5,348 bases of DNA from Candidatus Moraniibacteriota bacterium (GCA_029938745.1 JAOZUJ010000065.1:1-5348), one strand, 5' to 3'; positions 1 through 5,348 are shown, counted from the first letter of the stretch. Numbers and translations: made by a program. The notes: generated from the sequence alone by a model not told the origin.

Positions 1-89
1 TTGATGTATCACCTTCACAACCTTCAGGATCATATACAGGTTCTGTTACTTATACTGCTACTTCTGATGCTAGTGGGTATTATAACTAA
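1..89 (+). CDS. C-terminal end of a probable surface/secreted protein (partial)
   Basis: Only the last 28 codons of a gene that enters from the left are present, read in the frame starting at base 3 and ending with TAA at 87-89. The visible tail is rich in Ser, Thr, Tyr and Gly and ends with QPSGSYTGSVTYTATSD followed by six more residues. It has no charged clusters and no hydrophobic segment. A 'QP-G-Y-G-V-Y' pattern at an extreme C-terminus is common in the last strand of extracellular beta-sandwich proteins, so a cell-surface or secreted role is inferred. The specific family cannot be named from so short a piece. The frame is supported by composition and by a terminator that begins 11 bases after the stop. 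The gene converges with recG. The other open frame across the same bases gives a leucine-rich string that looks like a shadow. Confidence 0.6.
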   Translation, partial: DVSPSQPSGSYTGSVTYTATSDASGYYN

Positions 90-100
90 TATAGATTTTT

Positions 101-133
101 AAAAACCACCTCTTTATGTGGGGTGGTTTTTTT
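101..133. terminator. Intrinsic terminator between convergent genes, probably bidirectional
   Basis: AAAAACCACC at 101-110 pairs perfectly with GGTGGTTTTT at 122-131. A T·G and a C-G pair extend the stem inward (111-112 with 120-121) around a loop of about 7 bases. On the plus strand the stem ends in a run of seven T (127-133), the classic rho-independent form, which would end the upstream partial gene. Read on the minus strand, the same A/T-flanked stem ends in five T, so it could also stop transcripts coming out of recG. The position between two convergent genes fits this double use. Confidence 0.85.
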
Positions 134-136
134 GAT

Positions 137-174
137 TAAGAATTGTTGGCCTGATAGGATTCGAACAATTTTTA
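137..174. repeat. Inverted repeat enclosing a tRNA 3'-end-like fragment
   Basis: AATTGTT at 141-147 is the exact inverse of AACAATT at 164-170. The pairing extends outward to 137/174 with a single G·T position, giving an imperfect 11-bp stem. The enclosed bases, read on the minus strand from 166 to 148, are GTTCGAATCCTATCAGGCC. This has the TTCGAAT loop and 3' stem half of a tRNA T-arm followed by bases that could be an acceptor 3' strand. The 5' half of a T-arm is missing: the bases before it pair with the other repeat arm instead, so this is not a tRNA gene. It begins directly after the recG stop. It has no T-run, so it is a poor terminator by itself. It may be a relic of an integration site or a chance match. 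Confidence 0.5.
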
Positions 175-2268
175 TTATTCCATGTGTACATTTTTGTAGT
201 AATGGGCGATTTCTTTTTTTAGTTGGGGATATTTCTTGAGGGTTGGGTCGGAGATGAGTAGGTTTTTTGCATGTGTGCGGGCGAGTGTTACGAGTTTTGT
301 GTTGGCGATGTTTTTCATCGCACCGTCTGGCAGTCCGCTTTGCGCTGCTCCGAGGAATTCTCCCGGTCCGCGGAGTTTGAGATCAATTTCAGCGAGCTTA
401 AATCCATCGGAATGTTTTTCCATTGCGCGCAGACGTTGACTGTTGGCATGATCTGAAAATAGGAAACAATATGACTGATATTTATCGCGACCGATGCGAC
501 CACGGAATTGATGGAGCTGTGAGAGACCAAATCGTTCTGCATTTTCTATTATCATAACCGTTGCATTTGGTACATCAACTCCGACTTCAACGACGGATGT
601 TGATACGAGTATATCAATTTTGCCATTTTTAAATTCTGTCATCAGACTTTCTTTTTCTTTTGATTTGAGACGTCCGTGCATGAGTCCGAGATTTTGATCT
701 ATAAACACTTCCTTTTCTAGTCGAACACATTCTTCTTTTGCAGCTTTGACATTTTTGAGTGCGTCGGATTCTTCAACAAGTGGAAGTATGATATACGCTT
801 GTCGTCCATTTTTTATTTCTTTTTTAATAAAGTCATATATATCTTTTTGATTATTTGGGTGGACTAATTGTGTTTTTATTTCTTTGCGGTTGCCAGGTTT
901 TTCATCGAGAAGTGAAACGTCAAGATCGCCAAAAAGAGCTAGTGCAAATGTGCGAGGAATTGGTGTGGCTGTCATGGTGAGGAAGTGTGGTACTGCTTTT
1001 TTATTGCCATCATCACTATCAATACTTTTTTGTGCAAGTGTTGCACGTTGTGCTACTCCAAAACGCTGTTGTTCATCCACGACGATGAGAGTAAGATCAT
1101 TAAATGCGACATCATCTTGAATTACAGCATGTGTACCAATCACAAGTTGGATATCTCCACCCTTGATAAGTTTTAGCATTTTTTGGCGTGTTACATCTTG
1201 TACAAGTGCTGGGTGGGAACCGTACATTTTATGTGCACCAGTGAGAAGTCCAATTGAGTGATCATTTTTTTCAAATAATGTGAGAAATGTATTAAAATGC
1301 TGTGACGCGAGGACTTCTGTTGGAGCGAGAATTGCTATTTGGTGTCCAGATTCAAGTGCTTGGAGTGCTGCAATTGCAGCAACAAGTGTTTTACCAGCAC
1401 CAACATCACCATTTAATAATCGGTTCATGGGAGTTGATCTCTCCATGTCTTTTAGGATTTGAAATGAACTTGTTTTTTGTGCATCTGTTAGTTTGAATGG
1501 GAGTGTGGCAATGAAGTTTTGGATCATTTTTTTATCAAATGGAATTTCAGTTGCTTTTTCTTTGGACAATGCCGCTCGTGTACGAAGTGTGATCAATTGT
1601 AACAAGAACATTTCTTCAAACATAAATCGTTTTGATGCATACTCAACTTCTAATTCTGTTTTGGGGAAATGGATTGTTTTGAGTGCGTCGCCGAGAGATT
1701 GTAAATTCAATTTATCTAATATATTTTTTGGAATTGGATCGTCATATGTTATATCTTTCGAGAGAATCATTTGAATTTGCCACCGAAGCCATTTGGATGT
1801 GATGCCAGCAGTTTCGGGATAAATTGGTACAAGTCTGCCGGTGCTGGTTGGTACGCGCTCGAGTCTCTCTACATTTGGAGAATTGAATTGTATAGCGCCT
1901 TTTTTGCTCAGTGCGACTTTTCCACTTACGCGTAATTTTTTATCAGTTTGTAGTGTTTGTTCTACAAAAGCTTGATTGAACCAGATCATCTCAATTGAGT
2001 CGGTGTCATCAGTAACTGTTGCTGACGTGATCGTGAGATGCCTTTTATAAATGCGTGTTGTTTTGACATTACTAATATATCCAGTAACAGTTGCATTTGA
2101 ATCTTCTACAAGTTCATCAATATTAAAAATATGTGAAAAATCATCATATCTCGATGGGAAATGATAAAGGAGATCTTTTACTGTAAAAAGACCGAGCTTT
2201 TCTAATTTTTTTGCATGTGTTTCTGAGATTCTAGATAATTTTGCAAGTGATGTATCAAATGTGGTCAT
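175..2268 (-). CDS. recG: ATP-dependent DNA helicase RecG
   Basis: RecG is a double-stranded DNA translocase that reverses stalled replication forks and drives branch migration of Holliday and D-loop structures in the cytoplasm. At 697 residues it matches the usual size (about 690). The N-terminal part (about 1-240) is the wedge/OB-fold region. The helicase core follows: LTDAQ 260-264, Walker A GDVGAGKT 287-294, motif Ia APTEVLA 315-321, motif II DEQQ 398-401 followed by RFGV, motif III TMTATPIPRT 431-440, the MHGRL segment 530-534, motif V from STSVVEVGVDVPNA 556-569, and motif VI QFRGRIGR 587-594 with the arginine finger. The C-terminal LKLRGPGEFLG (630-640) begins the TRG translocation motif that separates RecG from other SF2 helicases. 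Motif II reads DEQQ where DEQH is more familiar. The ATG at 2268 is preceded by AGGAAG about 18 bases upstream, which is long spacing. No frameshift or truncation is visible. Confidence 0.97.
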   Translation of the reverse strand: MTTFDTSLAKLSRISETHAKKLEKLGLFTVKDLLYHFPSRYDDFSHIFNIDELVEDSNATVTGYISNVKTTRIYKRHLTITSATVTDDTDSIEMIWFNQAFVEQTLQTDKKLRVSGKVALSKKGAIQFNSPNVERLERVPTSTGRLVPIYPETAGITSKWLRWQIQMILSKDITYDDPIPKNILDKLNLQSLGDALKTIHFPKTELEVEYASKRFMFEEMFLLQLITLRTRAALSKEKATEIPFDKKMIQNFIATLPFKLTDAQKTSSFQILKDMERSTPMNRLLNGDVGAGKTLVAAIAALQALESGHQIAILAPTEVLASQHFNTFLTLFEKNDHSIGLLTGAHKMYGSHPALVQDVTRQKMLKLIKGGDIQLVIGTHAVIQDDVAFNDLTLIVVDEQQRFGVAQRATLAQKSIDSDDGNKKAVPHFLTMTATPIPRTFALALFGDLDVSLLDEKPGNRKEIKTQLVHPNNQKDIYDFIKKEIKNGRQAYIILPLVEESDALKNVKAAKEECVRLEKEVFIDQNLGLMHGRLKSKEKESLMTEFKNGKIDILVSTSVVEVGVDVPNATVMIIENAERFGLSQLHQFRGRIGRDKYQSYCFLFSDHANSQRLRAMEKHSDGFKLAEIDLKLRGPGEFLGAAQSGLPDGAMKNIANTKLVTLARTHAKNLLISDPTLKKYPQLKKEIAHYYKNVHME

Positions 2269-2286
2269 AAAGTATTTTTAAATGGC

Positions 2287-2309
2287 ACTTCCTGTGCACA
2301 AGTATATCA
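2287..2309 (-). promoter_or_regulatory. Candidate extended -10 promoter and leader of recG
   Basis: Read on the minus strand, TGATATACT (2301-2309) is an extended -10 element (TGN then TATACT). No good -35 is visible, because the bases 17 upstream lie inside the preceding terminator stem. Transcription would start near 2294, giving a leader of about 26 bases. That leader opens with AGGAAGT (2287-2293), the only Shine-Dalgarno-like sequence before the recG start. The element sits directly after the T-tract of the terminator of the upstream gene, which suggests recG is transcribed on its own. Confidence 0.4.
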
Positions 2310-2310
2310 T

Positions 2311-2354
2311 AAAAAGAAAAAAGAGGTACCAGAACAGTTGTTCTGATACCTCTT
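2311..2354 (-). terminator. Strong intrinsic terminator of the 190-aa gene
   Basis: On the minus strand AAGAGGTATCAGAAC (2354-2340) pairs with GTTCTGGTACCTCTT (2335-2321). This gives a 15-bp stem whose only non-Watson-Crick position is a U·G pair, with a 4-base loop. It is followed by a T-rich tract (TTTTCTTTTT, 2320-2311). On the plus strand the odd position becomes a C/A mismatch and the stem is not followed by T, so the orientation is minus. It lies 30 bases past the stop of the orphan gene and isolates it from recG. Confidence 0.93.
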
Positions 2355-2383
2355 GCGCTGTCCGTGATCTTGGAGGGTTGTTT

Positions 2384-2956
2384 TTAGTTGTCTTTATTCG
2401 TATAGGATTCTCGCAGGATGCATATGTCCCAACTGTCCATTGTTGCAAAAGATTTTAGCCCAGCCACAGCTGGCAGAAAAGATTCCTTTAGACGCCGTAT
2501 TTGTCTTTCTTCAAAAAGGAGGCAAATCTCATCTGTGAGTTTTTGAGTTGCACGAAAAATATAAGAAATAAATTCCTGCAAACAAGGTGTTTCATCCATT
2601 CTCACTTGTGCTTGTTGAATGAGGAGAATCATATCCTCAGACGATAAATCTCCCGGTAAAATTTTCTCGGGTACTAAGTGCAGTTCATTGCCTTTCGATT
2701 TCTCCTCATATCGGACAAAGTTATGCTCAAAGCAACTCATAAAAATTTCTTCGATAGCATCAAGTTCTGATGGAATTAATTGATTTGCACCTACAATTCG
2801 AATGTGAGATATCTCGTCGATATCGCTAACGTCAACCACAATGATCATTAAATCACGCTTGTCATGTGTTGCAAAATTATTGACTTTCCGATGTTGCATA
2901 TGCTTGTGAAGATTTTTGAATACAATGCGATCTAACTGTCCTGTAATTATTGCCAT
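2384..2956 (-). CDS. Hypothetical protein of 190 aa, unrecognised family
   Basis: I do not recognise this protein. It is soluble-looking and has no signal peptide or membrane segment. The N-terminal part (about 1-30) is basic and histidine-rich (HKHMQHRK, 17-24). A hydrophobic strand DLMIIVVDV (35-43) follows, and then an acidic, probably helical half (62-80, 105-160) that includes LTDEICLLFEERQIRRLKE (140-158). The four cysteines (75, 125, 145, 178) are too spread out to suggest a metal knuckle. The alternation suggests an alpha/beta fold, but no catalytic motif is evident. The ATG at 2956 is supported by AGGAG at 2967-2971, spaced 10 bases. A consensus-like promoter precedes the gene and a strong terminator follows it, so it appears to be an independently transcribed single gene rather than spurious. 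It is divergent from the dihydrouridine synthase gene and upstream of recG on the same strand. Its function is unknown. Confidence 0.85.
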   Translation of the reverse strand: MAIITGQLDRIVFKNLHKHMQHRKVNNFATHDKRDLMIIVVDVSDIDEISHIRIVGANQLIPSELDAIEEIFMSCFEHNFVRYEEKSKGNELHLVPEKILPGDLSSEDMILLIQQAQVRMDETPCLQEFISYIFRATQKLTDEICLLFEERQIRRLKESFLPAVAGLKSFATMDSWDICILRESYTNKDN

Positions 2957-2966
2957 CTCTTTTGTT

Positions 2967-2971
2967 CTCCT
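2967..2971 (-). promoter_or_regulatory. Shine-Dalgarno site of the 190-aa gene
   Basis: AGGAG on the minus strand, 10 bases before the ATG at 2956. It is the only well-formed and reasonably spaced ribosome binding site among the genes of this window, and it fixes the start of the orphan gene. Confidence 0.75.
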
Positions 2972-3009
2972 GGTTATAATGAATTGTTAAGACTACAGTT
3001 AACAGTGAG

Positions 3010-3038
3010 ACTATAACACCTTTTTGCCATTTCGTCAA
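3010..3038 (-). promoter_or_regulatory. Sigma-70-type promoter of the 190-aa gene
   Basis: On the minus strand, TTGACG (-35, 3038-3033) is followed by exactly 17 bases and then TATAGT (-10, 3015-3010). The -10 is preceded by TG-T, giving an extended -10 (TGTTATAGT). Transcription would begin near 3003, leaving a leader of about 47 bases that carries the AGGAG site. This is the best promoter match in the window. The predicted start falls in the palindrome GTTAAC (2998-3003), inside a possible operator-like stretch, but no regulator is identifiable. Confidence 0.8.
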
Positions 3039-3071
3039 TAGTGTCATACTGTACTTTTGATGTAGCCTGTG

Positions 3072-3112
3072 TATAATAACGATTTGGACAAGTGTGGTAT
3101 GATAGATATATA
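3072..3112 (+). promoter_or_regulatory. Candidate promoter(s) for the dihydrouridine synthase cluster
   Basis: Three overlapping possibilities are visible. TTGGAC (3084-3089), 17 bases and TATATA (3107-3112) would start transcription near 3119, only about 5 bases before the ATG, giving a nearly leaderless mRNA. The extended -10 TGGTATGAT (3095-3103) has no clear -35. A perfect TATAAT at 3072-3077 has a weak -35 and would give a leader of about 40 bases. No Shine-Dalgarno precedes the ATG at 3124, which favours one of the short-leader options. The sequence alone does not decide which is used. Confidence 0.4.
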
Positions 3113-3123
3113 AGATAAAAATT

Positions 3124-4092
3124 ATGGTCAAAAAAGGATTTTGGGGACAATTAGATAAACCATTTTTTGCACTTGCACCAATGTATGATGTGACGGATGC
3201 AGCTTTTCGGCGAATTATTGCGAAATATTCTACACCTGATGTTATTTTTACAGAATTTGTAAGTGTGGATGGACTTGTGCATCCAGAGGGACGTGAAAAA
3301 CTCATGCATCACTTATGGTTTGATGAAAGTGAGCGACCGGTTGTTGCACAGGTATTTGGTATAAATCCTGCAAATTTTGAGAAGGTCGCACAACTGTGCA
3401 ATAAACTTGGATTTGATGGTATCGATATCAATATGGGTTGTCCAGAGAAAAATATTGTAAAACAAGGAACAGGTGCAGCGCTGATTCAAGAGCCAACGCT
3501 CGCAAGGGATATTATTGCAGCAACGCTTGCGGGAGCTGGAGACATGTCAGTAAGTGTAAAGACGCGGATTGGATTTAATAAAGAGGAAATTGATATATGG
3601 TTACCGCATATTTTGGAAAGTAATGTTGCACATGTGACAGTACATTTACGGACACGTAAAGAAATGAGTAAAGTGCCAGCACATTGGGACCTCATGTCAC
3701 ATATTGTGAGCATGCGTGATGATATTCAAAAAGACACATTGATCTCTGGAAATGGTGATGTCACAACAATCGCACAGGGAAAAAAACTTGCACAGGAGAC
3801 TGGGTGTGATGGTATCATGATCGGGCGTGGCGTGTTTGGAAATCCGCGGTTATTTACAGATGATGTAGTGGATGTATCAGTTGAGGAAAGGTTGCGCGTG
3901 ATGGTAGAACATACACAATTGTTTAGTGAACTTTTTACAGATGTGAAAAATTTTGCAATAATGAAGAAGCACTACAAAGCGTATGCAAACGGATTTGAAA
4001 ATGCAAGTGCTCTCAGAGTACAATTGATGGAAGCAGAAAGTGCGGAGAATGTTGCGCACATAGTGGATAAATTTTTACAAACGAATTATTAA
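3124..4092 (+). CDS. dus: tRNA-dihydrouridine synthase (Dus family, FMN-dependent)
   Basis: Dus enzymes reduce specific uridines of tRNA to dihydrouridine using FMN and NADPH in the cytoplasm. The 322-residue length is typical. The FMN-binding TIM barrel is marked by LAPMYDVTDAAFRR (17-30), PVVAQVFG (72-79, with Gln76) and INMGCPEKNIVKQGTGAALI (102-121) carrying the catalytic Cys106. It continues with VKTRIG (145-150, Lys146), HLRTRKEMSKVPAHWD (174-189, His174), SGNGDV (208-213) and the phosphate-binding GIMIGRGVFGNP (230-241). The basic C-terminal segment after about 250 corresponds to the helical tRNA-recognition domain. The HLRTR motif has Leu where the E. coli enzymes usually have Gly or Ala. 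I therefore do not assign the A, B or C subfamily, and the target position in tRNA is open. ATG 3124 is the first start after an in-frame stop at 3103. It heads a cluster with a small membrane gene and mnmA. Confidence 0.94.
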   Translation: MVKKGFWGQLDKPFFALAPMYDVTDAAFRRIIAKYSTPDVIFTEFVSVDGLVHPEGREKLMHHLWFDESERPVVAQVFGINPANFEKVAQLCNKLGFDGIDINMGCPEKNIVKQGTGAALIQEPTLARDIIAATLAGAGDMSVSVKTRIGFNKEEIDIWLPHILESNVAHVTVHLRTRKEMSKVPAHWDLMSHIVSMRDDIQKDTLISGNGDVTTIAQGKKLAQETGCDGIMIGRGVFGNPRLFTDDVVDVSVEERLRVMVEHTQLFSELFTDVKNFAIMKKHYKAYANGFENASALRVQLMEAESAENVAHIVDKFLQTNY

Positions 4093-4102
4093 TAAAAATA
4101 AT

Positions 4103-4219
4103 ATGGTTAAATTTCTTATCAAAGCAGCAATTTATTTTGTTATTTTTGTAATTGTACTTTCATTTTTGTGGCAATTCCTTTTGGATGAGTCATTATTTGA
4201 TGTATTAGCAGGACAATGA
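4103..4219 (+). CDS. Small single-pass membrane protein (38 aa)
   Basis: This short open frame begins at ATG 4103, 10 bases after the dihydrouridine synthase stop, and ends at TGA 4217-4219. That stop overlaps the mnmA start as ATGA. The product starts MVKFLIKAAIYFVIFVIV. It has two lysines (3 and 7) and then an uninterrupted hydrophobic stretch to about residue 27, ending in FLWQFLL. A short acidic tail follows (Asp28, Glu29, Asp33). This is what a membrane anchor with its N-terminus inside would look like. No Shine-Dalgarno is visible, so it may be translated by coupling from the gene upstream. The exact fit between two genes with a 4-base overlap supports a real gene, and the membrane character makes a random frame less likely. 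No family is recognised. A link to tRNA modification is only positional. Confidence 0.7.
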   Translation: MVKFLIKAAIYFVIFVIVLSFLWQFLLDESLFDVLAGQ

Positions 4220-5271
4220 AAATAGCAGTATTGGTAAGTGGTGGAGTGGATAGTTCTGTTGCACTTCACTTACTCAAAAAACAAGGTCATGATGTTACAG
4301 CGTTTTATCTCAAGATCTGGCTTGAGGATGAGATGTCTTTTTTGGGTGCGTGTCCATGGGAAGAAGATCTGTCATATGTAGAGAAAGTGTGTGCACAGTG
4401 TGATGTGAAATTAGAGATTGTTTCAATGCAAAAAGAATATCATGAGAAAGTTGTGAGTTACACGATTGATGCGGTAAAAAATGGCCTGACACCAAATCCA
4501 GACATGTTGTGTAATCGAGAAGTGAAGTTTGGTGCTTTTTATGATAAGTACGGAAAGAATTTTGATAAGATTGCGACAGGACATTATGCACAAATAGAAG
4601 AAAATTCTGATGGTAGTGTACAGTTGATGCGTGCGCCAGATCCTATTAAAGATCAGACTTATTTTCTCGCAATGATGACGCAATCTCAATTACAAAAAGC
4701 AATGTTTCCGATTGGTTATATGGAGAAAAAAGAAGTGCGTGAATATGCGCGCAAGCATAACCTTGCAACGGCACGACGGAAGGATTCGCAAGGAATCTGT
4801 TTTTTGGGAAAAATTGAATTTAGGGATTTCGTAAAAGAACATCTTGGTGTAAAAAGGGGTAAATTTATAGAAAAAGAAACTGATGAAGAATTAGGCGAGC
4901 ATGATGGATTTTATTTTTATACAATTGGACAAAGGCGTGGCGTTTATATCAATGGTGGTCCGTGGTATGTGTGTGATAAAGATGTGGAAAAAAATGTTGT
5001 ATATCTTACACATGGGTTTTCTGGTGATGATCAAAGACGTGATGAGTTTGACGTATCAAGTATTAATTGGATATCAGGCAAGCCAACGAAAAAAGCATTA
5101 CAAGTAAAATTACGACACGGTGAACATTTTTATGATTGTGATATTGATGTAAAAGATGCAACAAATGTACATGTAAAGTTACAGAGCAAAGATCATGGAA
5201 TTACACCAGGCCAATATGCAGTATTTTATGATGGACAGCAATGCCTTGGTGGTGGCGTGATCATAAAATAA
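4216..5271 (+). CDS. mnmA: tRNA-specific 2-thiouridylase MnmA
   Basis: MnmA adenylates and thiolates U34 of tRNA-Lys, -Glu and -Gln, the s2U part of the wobble modification, taking sulfur from a cysteine desulfurase relay that is not encoded here. The 351 residues match the family. The ATP pyrophosphatase loop SGGVDSS is at 8-14. Catalytic Cys99 lies in TPNPDMLCN (92-100) and the second catalytic cysteine, Cys195, in SQGICFLG (191-198). Further family motifs are GHYA 122-125, KDQTYFLA 145-152, TIGQRRG 236-242 and PGQYAVFYDG 331-340, followed by CLGGGVI. A segment ACPWEEDLSYVEKVC (45-59) replaces the differently worded insert of E. coli MnmA. It brings extra cysteines at 46, 59 and 62. The start ATG overlaps the stop of the small membrane gene, and AGGA lies only 2 bases upstream, too close to be an ideal Shine-Dalgarno. 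Translational coupling is therefore likely. It is the last gene of its cluster. Confidence 0.97.
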   Translation: MKIAVLVSGGVDSSVALHLLKKQGHDVTAFYLKIWLEDEMSFLGACPWEEDLSYVEKVCAQCDVKLEIVSMQKEYHEKVVSYTIDAVKNGLTPNPDMLCNREVKFGAFYDKYGKNFDKIATGHYAQIEENSDGSVQLMRAPDPIKDQTYFLAMMTQSQLQKAMFPIGYMEKKEVREYARKHNLATARRKDSQGICFLGKIEFRDFVKEHLGVKRGKFIEKETDEELGEHDGFYFYTIGQRRGVYINGGPWYVCDKDVEKNVVYLTHGFSGDDQRRDEFDVSSINWISGKPTKKALQVKLRHGEHFYDCDIDVKDATNVHVKLQSKDHGITPGQYAVFYDGQQCLGGGVIIK

Positions 5272-5272
5272 A

Positions 5273-5296
5273 TAATCAATGATTAATCATTGATTA
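5273..5296. repeat. 24-bp perfect palindrome after mnmA
   Basis: TAATCAATGATT (5273-5284) is followed immediately by its exact inverse AATCATTGATTA (5285-5296), with no spacer. It begins one base after the mnmA stop. Because the arms abut, as RNA it would need to open a few central pairs to form a loop, giving an AT-only-closed, weak hairpin. As DNA it has the form of a binding site for a dimeric protein or of a cruciform. It is not followed by a T-run, so it is unlikely to be the terminator. Confidence 0.75.
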
Positions 5297-5303
5297 ATGA
5301 CCC

Positions 5304-5338
5304 AGTTAACTACCCCTTTTAAGGGGTAGTTAACTTTT
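5304..5338 (+). terminator. Intrinsic terminator of the dus-mnmA cluster
   Basis: AGTTAACTACCCC (5304-5316) pairs perfectly with GGGGTAGTTAACT (5323-5335) around a TTTTAA loop that can pair further by one or two A-T steps. The stem is closed at the loop by four G-C pairs and ends in a short TTTT tract (5335-5338). The T-run is short but the stem is long. On the minus strand there is no T-run, so it acts on the plus-strand cluster. Confidence 0.85.
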
Positions 5339-5348
5339 AAAAACATCA

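Noticed and set aside
4..102. Open frame in the first 100 bases encoding a leucine-rich, membrane-like peptide
   Set aside because: Its stop runs into the terminator stem at 101. The leucine run arises from ACT/TCT/GCT-rich codons of the overlapping frame, which gives a much more natural protein C-terminus ending at 89.
146..183. A complete tRNA gene on the minus strand
   Set aside because: Only a T-arm 3' half and acceptor-like bases are present. The bases upstream are the recG 3' end and form no anticodon or D arm.
236..1774. Several plus-strand open frames of 60-93 aa inside recG
   Set aside because: They lie antisense to an intact, motif-complete recG and show no start signals or recognisable domains.
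2877..3305. 142-aa minus-strand open frame across the divergent intergenic region
   Set aside because: It overlaps the well-supported orphan gene in another frame, the two divergent promoter areas and the start of the dihydrouridine synthase. Its composition is not protein-like and no ribosome binding site is seen.
4310..4689. Minus-strand open frames of 88-93 aa inside mnmA
   Set aside because: They are antisense shadows of a conserved gene with all catalytic motifs in the plus frame.
1..5348. Recoded TGA (as in some Patescibacteria lineages)
   Set aside because: None of the four long genes contains an in-frame TGA, and TGA serves naturally as the stop of the small gene at 4217-4219, so the standard code is sufficient.
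1..5348. CRISPR array, insertion sequence, riboswitch or phage genes
   Set aside because: There are no regularly spaced repeats, transposase or integrase motifs, or long structured leaders. Intergenic stretches are short and explained by promoters and terminators.

Overview
The window is AT-rich bacterial chromosome with compact gene spacing and the standard stop code: TGA ends a small gene and does not occur inside the long reading frames. The organism is not identified by any marker here. The low GC, very short intergenic gaps, mostly absent Shine-Dalgarno sequences, and the C-terminus of a Ser/Thr/Tyr-rich surface-type protein at the left edge would fit a Patescibacteria/CPR-type genome. 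That is an inference with moderate-to-low confidence.

Layout from left to right. Positions 1-89 hold the last 28 codons of a plus-strand gene that looks secreted or surface-exposed, followed by a hairpin terminator (101-133) that can serve both strands. Between it and the end of recG lies a 7-bp-armed inverted repeat enclosing a stretch that resembles the 3' end of a tRNA (146-166), with no tRNA body. recG (175-2268, minus) encodes the RecG branch-migration helicase and appears full length. Upstream of it, also on the minus strand, is an unrecognised 190-aa gene (2384-2956). This gene has the clearest expression signals in the window: a consensus-like extended -10 promoter, a good Shine-Dalgarno and a strong intrinsic terminator.

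A 167-bp divergent intergenic region separates this gene from a plus-strand cluster: a tRNA-dihydrouridine synthase (3124-4092), a 38-residue single-pass membrane protein (4103-4219) and mnmA (4216-5271). The small gene's stop overlaps the mnmA start as ATGA. The cluster ends with a 24-bp perfect palindrome and then a long-stem terminator (5304-5338).

Functionally, the plus-strand cluster is a tRNA-modification unit: dihydrouridine in the tRNA body and 2-thiouridine at wobble position 34, with an uncharacterised small membrane protein between the two enzymes. The minus-strand side is DNA repair (RecG) plus one orphan protein. I see no CRISPR array, intact mobile element, rRNA or complete tRNA. 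I found no clear new multi-gene system. The best leads are the orphan 190-aa gene, the overlapping small membrane ORF and the tRNA-end-like fragment.
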